Assembly (NCBI RefSeq): GCF_007673775.1
Contig: NZ_VEAF01000007.1
Coordinates: forward strand, 62,001-126,000
Reading direction: 5' to 3'
DNA: 64,000 bases
Origin: Curtobacterium sp. 9128
GTDB lineage: Bacteria > Actinomycetota > Actinomycetes > Actinomycetales > Microbacteriaceae
In this document: positions 53,453 to 62,715 of the stretch, piece by piece
Numbering within the stretch: the stretch's first letter is position 1
How the letters are laid out: every line of letters begins with the position of its first letter
Program-made: the position numbers and the translations under genes
The notes under the pieces: generated by a model
What the model saw: the letters and a program-made list of their open reading frames with translations, nothing else
Told to the model about the DNA's origin: nothing
Database searches by the model: none

Positions 53453-54892
53453 CTACCAGCTGACGGGGAGCGGTTTGCCCTCTTCGTACCCGGCGGCGGA
53501 CTGGATGCCGACCAGGGCCCGTTCGGAGAACTCGGCCAGGTCCCGAGCTCCCGCGTACGTGGCCGAGCTCCGGACACCGGTCGTGATCATGTCGAGCAGG
53601 TCCTCGACACTCGGGCGCTCCGGGTCGAGGTAGATCGTGGACGAGGAGATGCCCTCGGCGAAGAGCGCCTTGCGTGCACGCTCGTAGGGGTCGAGTCGCT
53701 CGAAGCGCTCGCGGACCGCCTTGGCCGACGCCATCCCCCAGCTCTCCTTGTAGGCGGCGCCCTTCGCGTCGCGACGGAGGACCCCAGGGGCCTCGAGCGT
53801 GCCGGCGAACCACGAGCCGATCATCACGGCGCTCGCCCCGGCGGCCAGCGCGAGTGCGACGTCGCGGGGGTAGCGGACGCCACCGTCGGCCCACACGTGG
53901 GCGTCGAGCGACCGCGCGGCGGCCGCGGTCTCGAGCACGGCGGAGAACTGCGGGCGCCCGACCGCGGTCATCATGCGCGTGGTGCACATCGCACCAGGAC
54001 CGACGCCGACCTTGATGATCGAGGCCCCGGCGTCGACGAGGTGCGCGACCGCGTCGGCCGTGACGACGTTCCCCGCGACGAGCGGGATGCCGAGGTCGAG
54101 GGCGGCGACGGTGCGGAGCGCGCTGAGCATGCCCTCCTGGTGTCCGTGCGCGGTGTCGAGCACCAGGACGTCCACGCCGGCGGCGGCGAGGGCCTGCGCC
54201 TTCGCTGCGACGTCCCCGTTGATGCCGATCGCCGCAGCGACCCGGAGCCGACCCGATGCGTCGACGGCAGGGCGGTAGATGCTCGACCGGATCGCGCTCG
54301 TCGGGCTCGTGGTGCCGACGACGCGGCCGTGCCGGGTCACCGGCGCGAAGTCGACCTCGGCGGCGGTGAGGACGTCGTACACGTGGCGTGGGGTGCCGGC
54401 GTCCTCGGCGTCGACGGCCGTGGAGGCACCGTGCAGCAGGTCGCGGAGGGTGGCGTCCGGGCCGGCCGTCCCGAGGCGCGTGGCCGGGACACAGCCGACG
54501 TACTCGCCAGCGCCGTCACGCACGACGACGCCGCGCCCGGCGACGGGCAGCAGCTGCCCGAGCGCCTCGGCGACGGTGGTGTCCGCGCCCATCTCGATGG
54601 GGGTGTCGAACGCGACGGGCTGGTCCTTCACCCAGCGGATCGCCGCGTCGAGGTCCTGCAGGTGCATGTCCTGCGGGAGCACGCCGAGTCCCCCGCGCCG
54701 TGCCAGGGTCGCGGCGAGGCGCGGGCCCGTCACCGAGTTCATGTTCGCGCTGACGATCGGGATCGTCGCACCGCTGCCGTCGTTCGCGGAGAGGTCGACG
54801 TCGAACCGGCTGGTCACCGCCGAACGGCTGGGGACCAGGAAGACGTCGGAGTAGGTCAGATCGTGCGTCGGCCGCGTCTCGTAGAACCTCAT
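53453..54892 (-). CDS. guaB1: GuaB1-type GMP reductase (IMP dehydrogenase-related)
   Basis: 479 residues of the IMPDH/GMPR barrel with an inserted CBS-like region (about 95-220). The catalytic loop reads 'VGVGPGAMCTTRMM' with Cys303; 'YSDVFLVPSRS' opens the barrel. The sequence is of the actinobacterial GuaB1 class, which converts GMP to IMP with NADPH and closes purine salvage. TACAGT (54900-54905, minus strand) sits 7 nt before the ATG, so a leaderless transcript is likely. Confidence 0.92.
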   Translation of the reverse strand: MRFYETRPTHDLTYSDVFLVPSRSAVTSRFDVDLSANDGSGATIPIVSANMNSVTGPRLAATLARRGGLGVLPQDMHLQDLDAAIRWVKDQPVAFDTPIEMGADTTVAEALGQLLPVAGRGVVVRDGAGEYVGCVPATRLGTAGPDATLRDLLHGASTAVDAEDAGTPRHVYDVLTAAEVDFAPVTRHGRVVGTTSPTSAIRSSIYRPAVDASGRLRVAAAIGINGDVAAKAQALAAAGVDVLVLDTAHGHQEGMLSALRTVAALDLGIPLVAGNVVTADAVAHLVDAGASIIKVGVGPGAMCTTRMMTAVGRPQFSAVLETAAAARSLDAHVWADGGVRYPRDVALALAAGASAVMIGSWFAGTLEAPGVLRRDAKGAAYKESWGMASAKAVRERFERLDPYERARKALFAEGISSSTIYLDPERPSVEDLLDMITTGVRSSATYAGARDLAEFSERALVGIQSAAGYEEGKPLPVSW

Positions 54893-55036
54893 GCGGCCCA
54901 CTGTACGGCGCGGCGACATGCCTCGGACTGACACCGGACGGACATGTGGAAACGGCTACGCTGGGTGCCTGTGCGGTGCAGAGTTGCCCCGCACGACACA
55001 CACGAGCATCAATCGACGGAGAGTGGGCGATCGGCT

Positions 55037-58000
55037 GTGTCGAGCCATCTGACCGGAACTGACGAGACCGCGGGCGAATTCGGCGCGAACGAGTGGCTGG
55101 TGGACGAGCTGTACGAGCAGTTCCTCGCCGACAAGGACTCCGTCGACAAGTCGTGGTGGCCGGTCCTCGAGAGCTACCACCAGACCGCCGGCAAGGGACA
55201 GACCGCACCGGCCGCCGCCGCGCCGGCAGCCTCCGCTCCGGCACCCGCCGCCCAGGAGGCACGGGCCGACTCCCCGAAGCCCGCCGAGTCCAAGGGCGGC
55301 CAGATCCAGGCGCGCACCACCTCGAAGCAGCCGTCGCCGCAGCCGATCCCCGCCGAGGCGAACGACCAGGCCGACGACCACGACGAGACCCACGAGGACG
55401 TGGCCACGCCGCTCCGCGGCATGGCCAAGACGCTGGCGTCGAACATGGACGCGTCGCTGACGGTCCCGACCGCGACGAGCGTCCGGACGATCCCGGCGAA
55501 GCTGATGATCGACAACCGCATCGTCGTCAACAACCACCTGCGCCGGGCCCGCGGCGGGAAGATCTCCTTCACGCACCTCATCGGGTGGGCGATGGTGCAG
55601 GCACTCAAGGAGTTCCCGAGCCAGAACGTCTTCTACGAGGAGCGCGACGGCAAGCCCTTCGTCGTGCAGCCGGCGCACGTGAACCTCGGCATCGCGATCG
55701 ACGTCCCGAAGAAGGACGGCACCCGGTCGCTGCTGGTCCCGAGCATCAAGCGCGCGGAGACCCTGACGTTCGGACAGTTCCTCTCCGCCTACGAGGACCT
55801 CGTCAAGCGCGCCCGCGACAACAAGCTCACCCCGGCCGACTTCCAGGGCACCACGATCTCGCTGACGAACCCCGGTGGGATCGGCACCGTGCACTCGGTC
55901 CCGCGCCTGACGAAGGGCCAGGGCGCCATCATCGGCGCCGGTGCCCTCGAGTACCCCGCGCAGTTCCAGGGCTCGGCGCCGAAGACCCTCGTCGAGCTCG
56001 GCGTCGGCAAGACGATCACGCTGACGAGCACGTACGACCACCGTGTCATCCAGGGCGCCGGCTCGGGCGAGTACCTGAAGAAGGTGCACGAGCGGCTCAT
56101 CGGCCAGCACGACTTCTACGAGGGCATCTTCGCCGCGCTCCGGATCCCGTACAAGCCGATCCAGTGGGCGAACGACATCAACGTCGACCTGGCGCACCGC
56201 GTCGGCAAGACCGCCCGCGTGCAGGAGCTCATCAACAGCTTCCGGGTCCGCGGTCACCTGATGGCCGACGTCGACCCGCTCGAGTACCGACAGCGCACCC
56301 ACCCTGACCTCGAGATCGAGAGCCACGGGCTGACGTTCTGGGACCTCGACCGCGAGTTCGTGACCGGTGGGCTCGCCGGCACGACGAGTGCTCCGCTGCG
56401 GGACATCCTCGGCGTGCTGCGCGACGCCTACTGCCGCACGGTCGGCATCGAGTACATGCACATCCAGGACCCGGAACAGCGCCGCTGGGTGCAGTCCCGC
56501 ATCGAGGTGCCGTACTCCAAGCCCTCGAAGGAAGAGCAGCTGCGCGTCCTCGGCAAGCTCAACGAGGCCGAGGCGTTCGAGACCTTCCTGCAGACGAAGT
56601 ACGTCGGCCAGAAGCGCTTCTCGCTCGAGGGCGGCGAGTCCACGATTGCGTTCCTCGACACGCTCATCCAGGGTGCGGCGTCCGCCGGGCTCGACGAGGT
56701 CGCGATCGGCATGGCGCACCGCGGCCGCCTCAACGTCCTGACGAACATCGCCGGCAAGACCTACGGCCAGATCTTCCGCGAGTTCGAGGGCACGACGCTC
56801 CCCGGTGCCGTGCAGGGCCAGGGTTCCGGCGACGTCAAGTACCACGTCGGGACCGAGGGCGTGTTCCGGGCGTCCGACGGCACCTCCATCCCGATCACCA
56901 TCGCCGCCAACCCCTCCCACCTCGAGGCCGTCGACGGCGTGCTCGAGGGCATCGTCCGCGCGAAGCAGGACCGGAAGCCCGCCGGCGAGTTCGGCGTGCT
57001 GCCGGTGCTCGTGCACGGCGACGCGGCCATGGCCGGTCAGGGCGTCGTCGTGGAGACGCTGCAGATGTCGCAGCTCCGCGGCTACCGCACCGGTGGCACG
57101 GTGCACCTCGTGATCAACAACCAGGTCGGCTTCACCACGCCGCCGGAGAGCGCCCGCTCGTCGGTGTACTCGACCGACGTCGCGAAGACGATCCAGGCGC
57201 CGATCTTCCACGTGAACGGCGACGACCCCGAGGCCGTGGCCCGTGTGGCCGACCTCGCCTTCGCCTACCGGCAGGAGTTCCACCGCGACGTCGTGATCGA
57301 CCTGGTCTGCTACCGCCGTCGTGGCCACAACGAGGGCGACGACCCCTCGATGACGCAGCCGCTCATGTACAACCTCATCGAGGCGAAGCGCTCCGTCCGC
57401 ACGCTGTTCACCGAGGCGCTCGTCGGCCGCGGCGACATCACGCAAGAGGAGTACGACGAGGCGCACCGTGACTTCCAGGACCGCCTGGAGCGCGCCTTCG
57501 CCGAGACGCACGAGGCGCAGACCGGCACCATCCCGGTGATCCCGGTCGACGACGACGGTGCCGTGCAGGGGCTCGAGCGACCGACCGCGCAGCGCGACGA
57601 CTCGGAGAACGACGTGCACGAGACCGCGGTCTCGCGCGAACTCGTCGAGCTCGTCGGCGACGCGCACGGCAACCCGCCCGCCGGGTTCCAGGTCCACCCG
57701 AAGCTGCAGCAGCTCCTCGCCAAGCGCACCGAGATGACCCGCACGGGCGGCATCGACTGGGCGATGGCCGAGCTCATCGCGATCGGGTCGGTCCTGACCG
57801 AGGGCAAGCCCGTCCGGCTCGCCGGGCAGGACGCCCGCCGCGGCACCTTCGTCCAGCGTCAGGCGGTGTTCCACGACCGCGTCAACGGCCAGGAGTGGCT
57901 GCCGCTCTCGAACCTCACCGAGGACCAGGCACGGTTCTACATCTACGACTCGCTGCTGAGCGAGTACGCCGCGATGGGCTTCGAGTACGGCTACTCGGTG

Positions 58001-58786
58001 GAGCGGCCCGAGGCACTCGTGCTGTGGGAGGCGCAGTTCGGCGACTTCGCGAACGGTGCGCAGACCATCATCGACGAGTTCATCTCCTCGGCCGAGCAGA
58101 AGTGGGGTCAGCGGTCCGGCCTCGTGCTCCTGCTCCCCCACGGGTACGAGGGCCAGGGGCCCGACCACTCGTCGGCGCGCATCGAGCGCTACCTGCAGCT
58201 GTGTGCCGAGGACAACATGGTCGTCGCCCGTCCGTCGACCCCGGCGTCGTACTTCCACCTGCTGCGCCGCCAGGCGTGGGAGCGCCCGCAGAAGCCGCTC
58301 GTGGTGTTCAGCCCGAAGGCGATGCTCCGGCTCCGCCAGGCGACGAGCCCCGTCGAGGACTTCACGTCTGGCACCTTCCAGGAGGTCCTGGACGACGACC
58401 GGCTGCAGGCGCTCGACCCGGCCGACCGCGGCACCGTCCGTCGTGTCGTGCTGCACTCGGGCAAGGTCCACCACGACCTGCGCGCCGAGGCCGACAAGCG
58501 GGGCGTGACGGACGTGGCCCTGGTGCGGCTCGAGCAGCTGGCGCCGCTCCCCCTCGGGCGCATCCTCGACGTGCTCGCGTCCTACCCGGACGCCGAGGTC
58601 GTGTGGGCACAGGAGGAACCGGAGAACCAGGGGGCATGGCCGTTCGTGTGCATGGCCCTCTCGCCGCACCTCGACGGCCGACCGCTGTCGGTCGCCGCCC
58701 GTCCCGCGAGTGCCGCACCGGCCACGGGATCCTCGAAGCGCTCCGCACAGGAGGCCGCCGAGGTCATCACGAAGGCGCTCGGCTAG
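55037..58786 (+). CDS. kgd: Multifunctional 2-oxoglutarate dehydrogenase E1/succinyltransferase (Kgd-type)
   Basis: 1249 residues fusing an E2-like acyltransferase domain to the thiamine-diphosphate E1 of the TCA cycle. A short N-terminal helix ('NEWLVDELYEQFLADKDSVDKSWW') and an Ala/Pro linker (about 50-120) precede the acyltransferase domain (120-360, 'TYDHRVIQGAGSGEYL', His near 332). The E1 part runs from about 400, with 'GMAHRGRLNVL', 'HGDAAMAGQGVVVETLQMS' and 'NNQVGFTT' in the ThDP region and the C-terminal 'WAQEEPENQGAW'. There is no lipoyl domain; the lipoyl carrier is supplied by another E2. The GTG at 55037 matches the family N-terminus. Confidence 0.96.
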   Translation: MSSHLTGTDETAGEFGANEWLVDELYEQFLADKDSVDKSWWPVLESYHQTAGKGQTAPAAAAPAASAPAPAAQEARADSPKPAESKGGQIQARTTSKQPSPQPIPAEANDQADDHDETHEDVATPLRGMAKTLASNMDASLTVPTATSVRTIPAKLMIDNRIVVNNHLRRARGGKISFTHLIGWAMVQALKEFPSQNVFYEERDGKPFVVQPAHVNLGIAIDVPKKDGTRSLLVPSIKRAETLTFGQFLSAYEDLVKRARDNKLTPADFQGTTISLTNPGGIGTVHSVPRLTKGQGAIIGAGALEYPAQFQGSAPKTLVELGVGKTITLTSTYDHRVIQGAGSGEYLKKVHERLIGQHDFYEGIFAALRIPYKPIQWANDINVDLAHRVGKTARVQELINSFRVRGHLMADVDPLEYRQRTHPDLEIESHGLTFWDLDREFVTGGLAGTTSAPLRDILGVLRDAYCRTVGIEYMHIQDPEQRRWVQSRIEVPYSKPSKEEQLRVLGKLNEAEAFETFLQTKYVGQKRFSLEGGESTIAFLDTLIQGAASAGLDEVAIGMAHRGRLNVLTNIAGKTYGQIFREFEGTTLPGAVQGQGSGDVKYHVGTEGVFRASDGTSIPITIAANPSHLEAVDGVLEGIVRAKQDRKPAGEFGVLPVLVHGDAAMAGQGVVVETLQMSQLRGYRTGGTVHLVINNQVGFTTPPESARSSVYSTDVAKTIQAPIFHVNGDDPEAVARVADLAFAYRQEFHRDVVIDLVCYRRRGHNEGDDPSMTQPLMYNLIEAKRSVRTLFTEALVGRGDITQEEYDEAHRDFQDRLERAFAETHEAQTGTIPVIPVDDDGAVQGLERPTAQRDDSENDVHETAVSRELVELVGDAHGNPPAGFQVHPKLQQLLAKRTEMTRTGGIDWAMAELIAIGSVLTEGKPVRLAGQDARRGTFVQRQAVFHDRVNGQEWLPLSNLTEDQARFYIYDSLLSEYAAMGFEYGYSVERPEALVLWEAQFGDFANGAQTIIDEFISSAEQKWGQRSGLVLLLPHGYEGQGPDHSSARIERYLQLCAEDNMVVARPSTPASYFHLLRRQAWERPQKPLVVFSPKAMLRLRQATSPVEDFTSGTFQEVLDDDRLQALDPADRGTVRRVVLHSGKVHHDLRAEADKRGVTDVALVRLEQLAPLPLGRILDVLASYPDAEVVWAQEEPENQGAWPFVCMALSPHLDGRPLSVAARPASAAPATGSSKRSAQEAAEVITKALG

Positions 58787-58794
58787 TCACCACC

Positions 58795-58854
58795 GCGCCC
58801 CGGTACGAGCAACGCGCCCCGTCATGGCGGGGCGCGTTGCTCGTACCGGGGCGC
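58795..58854. terminator. Perfect 27-bp stem-loop, bidirectional terminator
   Basis: 27-nt arms (left arm starts GCGCCCCGGTACGAGCAACG) around a 6-nt loop TCATGG, 9 bp after the kgd stop and 25 bp before the convergent GNAT stop. No T-run. Confidence 0.8.
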
Positions 58855-58878
58855 AAGATGCGCTCCGCCGCGCAGCGG

Positions 58879-59319
58879 TCACACGATCCGCGTGTACCGC
58901 ACCCCGGCCTCGTGGTAGCCGCGCCGCTGGTAGAACCGGTGCGCACTGTCCGTCGCAGCCGCGCTGACCGCGCTCAGCCGTCGCGCGCCCTGTGACACGG
59001 CCCACTCCTCGAAGGTGCCGATGAGCTCGGAACCGGTGCCGGTCCTCCTGGCGGTCGGGTCGACCACCAGCAGGAGCAGCTGCGCCGTCGGCTCGTCGCT
59101 CGCGTAGGTCCAGGTGAGCTGTGCGCCGGCCACGGCCACGACCCGGCCGTCCTCGCTCCGGACCAACCAGGTGCGGTGCCCGGCCTCCGGCGTCAGCCGT
59201 CCGAGCCGGGACCGCATCGCGGTCTCGTCCACGGTGTGCCCGAGCAGTCGGACGAGTGCGGTGACGTCGGCGACGTCCGTGTCGGACCACGAGGTCATCG
59301 ACTCGGCGGTGATGGTCAT
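58879..59319 (-). CDS. GNAT-family N-acetyltransferase
   Basis: 146 residues with the GNAT acetyl-CoA site 'VVDPTARRTGTGSELIGTFEEWA' (R-x-x-G-x-G/A) and 'ATDSAHRFYQRRGYHEAG' at the end. Substrate unknown. TAGGGT (59326-59331, minus strand) lies 6 nt before the ATG. Divergent from the TasA-like gene. Confidence 0.88.
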   Translation of the reverse strand: MTITAESMTSWSDTDVADVTALVRLLGHTVDETAMRSRLGRLTPEAGHRTWLVRSEDGRVVAVAGAQLTWTYASDEPTAQLLLLVVDPTARRTGTGSELIGTFEEWAVSQGARRLSAVSAAATDSAHRFYQRRGYHEAGVRYTRIV

Positions 59320-59390
59320 GCGGCGACCCTATCGACCGCTCCCGTGATGTGACGACGTCGGAGCCCCCTGGCCTCGCAACTGATATTCAT

Positions 59391-59407
59391 ATATACTGCT
59401 GGTATAT
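59391..59407. promoter_or_regulatory. AT-rich palindrome upstream of the TasA-like gene
   Basis: ATATAC-TGCTG-GTATAT, inside a 30-bp AT-rich island (59380-59412) that also has outer GATAT/ATATC arms. It lies 26 bp before the ATG and looks like a promoter/operator for a repressor or activator not found in the window. Confidence 0.6.
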
Positions 59408-59432
59408 CGAATCCCGACCACCAGGAGTCCTG

Positions 59433-60014
59433 ATGCACATCACCACCCGCCACGGCCGCACCGCTGCCTGGATCGCCCTCCCCCTCGCGGTGATCGCGAG
59501 TGGGGCCGTCGTCGCGACGGCGTCCTACGCCGCCTTCTCCGCCACCACCGACAACGCCGGCAACGCCTGGCGCACCGGTGCCGTGACCCTGACCGACGAC
59601 GACGCCGGAGCAGCTCTGTTCGACGTCGACGACCTCATCCCCGGCAGCACCGGGACCAACTGCATCACCGTGACCTCGACCACGACGAACCCGTCCCAGG
59701 TCCGGATGTACACCGCCGACCAGTCCGACGAGGCACAGATCGCACAGCACCTCGACATGACCGTCGAGCGAGGCTCCCTCACCACCACCGGGGACTGCAG
59801 CACGTTCACGACCGGCTCCACGGTGCACGACGGCACCCTCGCCGGCCTGCTCGCGCTCGACTCCTTCGGTGCGGGCGTCGACGACTGGGCGCCCGCGGTC
59901 GGCACGACGTCGACCACCTATCGCTTCACCTACACGCTCGGCACCGACACCCCGAACACCGCGCAGGCGTCCGCCGCCGGCACCACGTTCGTCTGGGAAG
60001 CGCAGACGGACTGA
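59433..60014 (+). CDS. TasA/camelysin-like secreted protein (SipW-dependent type)
   Basis: 193 residues. The N-terminus is of the SipW-cleaved kind: a basic start, hydrophobic core 'IALPLAVIASGAVVATASYAAFSAT', then 'DNAGNAWRTGAVTLTDDDAG', the strip that follows cleavage in TasA/camelysin-like proteins. The mature part is beta-rich, Thr/Ser-rich and has two cysteines (in 'TNCITVT' and 'GDCSTF') that could pair. TasA forms extracellular fibres in Bacillus; this is a smaller relative, so a surface fibre or coat role is inferred. The ATG follows AGGAG. The signal peptidase-LamG gene follows after a hairpin. Confidence 0.75.
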   Translation: MHITTRHGRTAAWIALPLAVIASGAVVATASYAAFSATTDNAGNAWRTGAVTLTDDDAGAALFDVDDLIPGSTGTNCITVTSTTTNPSQVRMYTADQSDEAQIAQHLDMTVERGSLTTTGDCSTFTTGSTVHDGTLAGLLALDSFGAGVDDWAPAVGTTSTTYRFTYTLGTDTPNTAQASAAGTTFVWEAQTD

Positions 60015-60045
60015 CCCGCGCCGGGCACGGCCGCTCCGAGCGGCC

Positions 60046-60085
60046 CAGTCGGGGAACGGTTCGCCAGGGAACCGTTCCCCGACTG
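60046..60085. terminator. Stem-loop between the TasA-like and signal peptidase genes
   Basis: 17-bp stem (left arm starts CAGTCGGGGAACGGTT) with a 6-nt loop, 31 bp after the TasA-like stop and 35 bp before the next ATG. Without a T-run and with no other promoter obvious, it may be a partial terminator or mRNA-stability element that lowers peptidase relative to substrate expression. Confidence 0.6.
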
Positions 60086-60120
60086 CCGACCACGACGCAC
60101 CGACACCCGAGGAGCAGCAG

Positions 60121-61536
60121 ATGACACGGAACCCGAGACGGAACGACCGGTGCCACGGCGACCTCGTCGCCCTCGTCGTCGGCGTCGCAGCACGCACCAC
60201 GCTCGCCACGGGCGTCCTGCTGGCCCTCTGGGCCGCCGTGCCCGTCCTCCTCGGCTGGACAGCGACCACCGTCGTCTCCGAGTCGATGTCCCCGGCCGTC
60301 CGCGCGGGTGACGTCGTCGCGGCCATGCCCGTCGACGCCGACGCCGTCACCGTGGGGCAGGTGCTCCTCGTCGAGGACCCCGACCACGAGGGCCGGCAGC
60401 GACTCCACCGACTCGAACGGATCGAGGCCGACGGTGCCCTGCGGCTCCGCGGTGATGCGAACCCCGCTCCCGACCGCACCGCCGTGGGACCCGACCGTGT
60501 CATCGGTGTCGGCGTGCTCCGCTTCCCGTTCGTCGGCCTCCCGAACGTGTGGCTCAGGACGGGTGACTGGTCGGCTCTGGCCACGACCGCAGCGGTCGTC
60601 GTCTTGCTGGTCCTGCTCGGGCGCGCCGATCGCGACCTGCGCACCGGCGTCCCGTGTCGTCGGTGCGGCACGCCGCGGTGGGATCTGCGGACCGAGGTCG
60701 ACGACGCTCGGACCACCCTGTCGGTCGGCGCCGTCGCGCTCCCGACGGTGGCTGCCCTGACCCTCGCCGCGATGGCCGTGAGCACCGCGGGTGCCGGCTT
60801 CAGCGGCACCACCGACGGCCGATCGACCCTCGCCTCGACGCCGTCGTTCCCGTGCTTCCACCACGACCCCGTCGACGCCGTCCTGGCGTGGGACTTCGCC
60901 GAACGGAACGGACCCGGAGTCCTCGACACCAGCGGCTCGGGGCAGGACGGACAGTTCGTCGGCTCCGGCGGCGTCCGCGCCGACGGCAGCTGCACGGACA
61001 ACCCGTTCGCGTCGTTCGGGGCCGCCGGCGACGCGGAGGGGTGGGTCGTCACGGACACCGCGGTGGCTGCCCCGGACGTCTTCACCGTCTCGGTGTGGTT
61101 CCGGTCGACCGGGAGCGACGGGGGCCGGATCGTCGGCTTCGGTTCAGACCGGGGATCCGCCTCCACGCATCGGGACCGCCACCTGTACGTCGGAGCGGAC
61201 GGTCATCTCCGCTTCGGCGTCGAGGGCTCCGGCAGCCAGTTCAAGTTCACGGTGAGCTCGTCGAGCAGTGTCGTCGACGGCGAGTGGCACCACGCGGTCG
61301 CGACCTTCCAGCCGCGGTCGATGGAGCTCTGGCTGGACGGCGTCCGCCAGGGAGGCAGGACGGACGCCGTCACACTCCGCCAGTACGACGGGTACTGGCG
61401 AGCAGCGCGCCAGACGCTGTCTGGCTGGCCGGGCGTCGGCTCCTACGCGTTCACCGGCGACATCGACACGGTGCGCGTCCACCACCGGGTCCTCGACGGC
61501 GCGATGATCCGCGCGGAGTTCGCCGCCGGGCGGTGA
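60121..61536 (+). CDS. SipW-like (ER-type) signal peptidase I fused to a LamG domain
   Basis: 471 residues in one frame. Residues 1-180: signal peptidase I with membrane segment 24-50, Ser55 in 'SESMSP', His96 in 'RLHRLER' where ordinary bacterial enzymes have Lys (so Ser-His type, like SipW), and 'LRGDANPAPD'. A second membrane segment (150-170) and a C-R-R-C turn follow. Residues about 200-225 form a third hydrophobic stretch ending 'STAGAGFSGTT', itself like a SipW-dependent signal. The remainder is a concanavalin-like LamG jelly roll ('FTVSVWFRSTGSDGGRIVGF', 'VDGEWHHAVATF', 'FTGDIDTVRVHHRVL'). ATG at 60121 follows GAGGAGCAGC. Expected to process the TasA-like protein upstream. Confidence 0.82.
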   Translation: MTRNPRRNDRCHGDLVALVVGVAARTTLATGVLLALWAAVPVLLGWTATTVVSESMSPAVRAGDVVAAMPVDADAVTVGQVLLVEDPDHEGRQRLHRLERIEADGALRLRGDANPAPDRTAVGPDRVIGVGVLRFPFVGLPNVWLRTGDWSALATTAAVVVLLVLLGRADRDLRTGVPCRRCGTPRWDLRTEVDDARTTLSVGAVALPTVAALTLAAMAVSTAGAGFSGTTDGRSTLASTPSFPCFHHDPVDAVLAWDFAERNGPGVLDTSGSGQDGQFVGSGGVRADGSCTDNPFASFGAAGDAEGWVVTDTAVAAPDVFTVSVWFRSTGSDGGRIVGFGSDRGSASTHRDRHLYVGADGHLRFGVEGSGSQFKFTVSSSSSVVDGEWHHAVATFQPRSMELWLDGVRQGGRTDAVTLRQYDGYWRAARQTLSGWPGVGSYAFTGDIDTVRVHHRVLDGAMIRAEFAAGR

Positions 61537-61558
61537 GACGCCGCCGACGACGGACGCG

Positions 61559-61801
61559 TCAGTGCGTGGCCTGCTCCACCCGGATGCGGGCGAGGATCTC
61601 GGTCCGCAGCTGGTCGGGAGCGGTCTCCTTGCACGCGCGCCGCACGGTCTCCATGAGCACCACGTTGACCCGGTGCTCCGTCGTGCAGTCCTCGCAGCCG
61701 TCCATGTGCTCACGGATGTCCGCCGCGTCCTCGCGGCAGAGCTCGTCGTGCAGGAACTCCTCGAGCTCCGCCTTGGCCTTCGAGCAGTCGCAGCCGCTCA
61801 T
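61559..61801 (-). CDS. rsrA: Mycothiol-system anti-sigma factor RsrA
   Basis: 80 residues, a zinc-binding anti-sigma factor. The H-x3-C-x2-C motif is 'HMDGCEDC', with a further C-x-C near the N-terminus ('[19 protein letters not shown]'). Reduced, zinc-loaded RsrA holds SigR; disulfide stress ejects zinc and frees it. The ATG overlaps the sigR stop (ATGA), so the two are translated together. Confidence 0.93.
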   Translation of the reverse strand: MSGCDCSKAKAELEEFLHDELCREDAADIREHMDGCEDCTTEHRVNVVLMETVRRACKETAPDQLRTEILARIRVEQATH

Positions 61802-62604
61802 CGCGCTTCCTTCCGTCCGGAGCGACCCGAGGTCGCTGCCCTGTCCGACGCCGCGCCGGACGCGGGAGCGTCCGTCGCCGATGTGGCGCCCCGGCCCCGC
61901 CCGCGCATCGTCGCCGTCGACGCTGCGTCCGGGACGATGCCGGTCTCACGTGCGTGGTCCGCCAGGAGCCCGCGGAGGAGCCGGCGTCCACGGTGGAGGC
62001 GGCTCATGACCGTCCCCACGGGGGTCTTCATGATGTCGGCGATCTCCTGGTAGGAGAAGCCCTCGACGTCGGCGAAGTAGACCGCCATCCGGAAGTCCTC
62101 CGGGATGGCCTGCAGTGCGTCCTTCACGGCGGAGGACGGCAGGTGGTCGATGGCGTCGGCCTCGGCGGAGCGCGCCGAGATCGACTGCGTGACGCTCTCC
62201 GCGCCGCCGAGCTGCCAGTCCTCGAGTTCGTCGATCGTGCCCTGGTAGGGGTTCCGCTGGTTCTTGCGGTACGTGTTGATGAAGGTGTTCGTCAGGATCC
62301 GGTAGAGCCACGCCTTGAGGTTCGTGCCCTGCTTGAACTGCCGGAACGCCGCGAACGCCTTGACGAAGGTCTCCTGCACGAGGTCCGACGCGTCCGCGGG
62401 GTTGCGCGTCATCCGCATCGCGGCGCCGTAGAGCTGGTCCATGAACGGCAGCGCCTGGTCCTCGAAGAGCCTGCGGAGTTCGGCGTCGGACACGGTCGTC
62501 GCGTCGACCGCCTCCGCCTCCGCCTCGGCCTCGACGGCGTCGAGCTGCGCCTCGGTCTCCTCGACCAGGTCGTGGGGTGCTGCGGGCGGCTCTTCGGTGG
62601 TCAT
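61798..62604 (-). CDS. sigR: ECF sigma factor SigR (SigH/RpoE-like)
   Basis: 268 residues. Region 2 spans about 65-130 ('[26 protein letters not shown]'), region 4 about 165-220 ('[30 protein letters not shown]'). It has an acidic Glu/Ala-rich N-terminal extension of about 40 residues and a 50-residue basic tail, both longer than in Streptomyces. It directs the thiol-oxidative stress response. TAGACT (62613-62618, minus strand) lies 8 nt before the ATG; I could not find a clear GGAAT/GTT autoregulatory promoter. Confidence 0.93.
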   Translation of the reverse strand: MTTEEPPAAPHDLVEETEAQLDAVEAEAEAEAVDATTVSDAELRRLFEDQALPFMDQLYGAAMRMTRNPADASDLVQETFVKAFAAFRQFKQGTNLKAWLYRILTNTFINTYRKNQRNPYQGTIDELEDWQLGGAESVTQSISARSAEADAIDHLPSSAVKDALQAIPEDFRMAVYFADVEGFSYQEIADIMKTPVGTVMSRLHRGRRLLRGLLADHARETGIVPDAASTATMRGRGRGATSATDAPASGAASDRAATSGRSGRKEAR

Positions 62605-62715
62605 CGCGGGCCAGTCTAGAGCGAGCCCGGTGGACACGGCGGGCAGGAGCCGCCGGGCCGGTGCGAGTGCTGTCGCCAAGGGTCCTCCCGATCGTTTCAG
62701 TAGTCTTGTGAACCG

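Noticed and set aside
54956..58669. Very long open frame on the minus strand opposite kgd (over 1200 codons)
   Set aside because: It mirrors codon structure of the real gene on a GC-rich template; its protein is Arg/Val/Leu/Asp-biased with no domain, and kgd opposite is unmistakable.
60640..60800. Separate LamG gene starting inside the signal peptidase gene
   Set aside because: The frame is continuous, and the internal ATG near 60773 has no ribosome site or -10 hexamer; fusion is the simpler reading.
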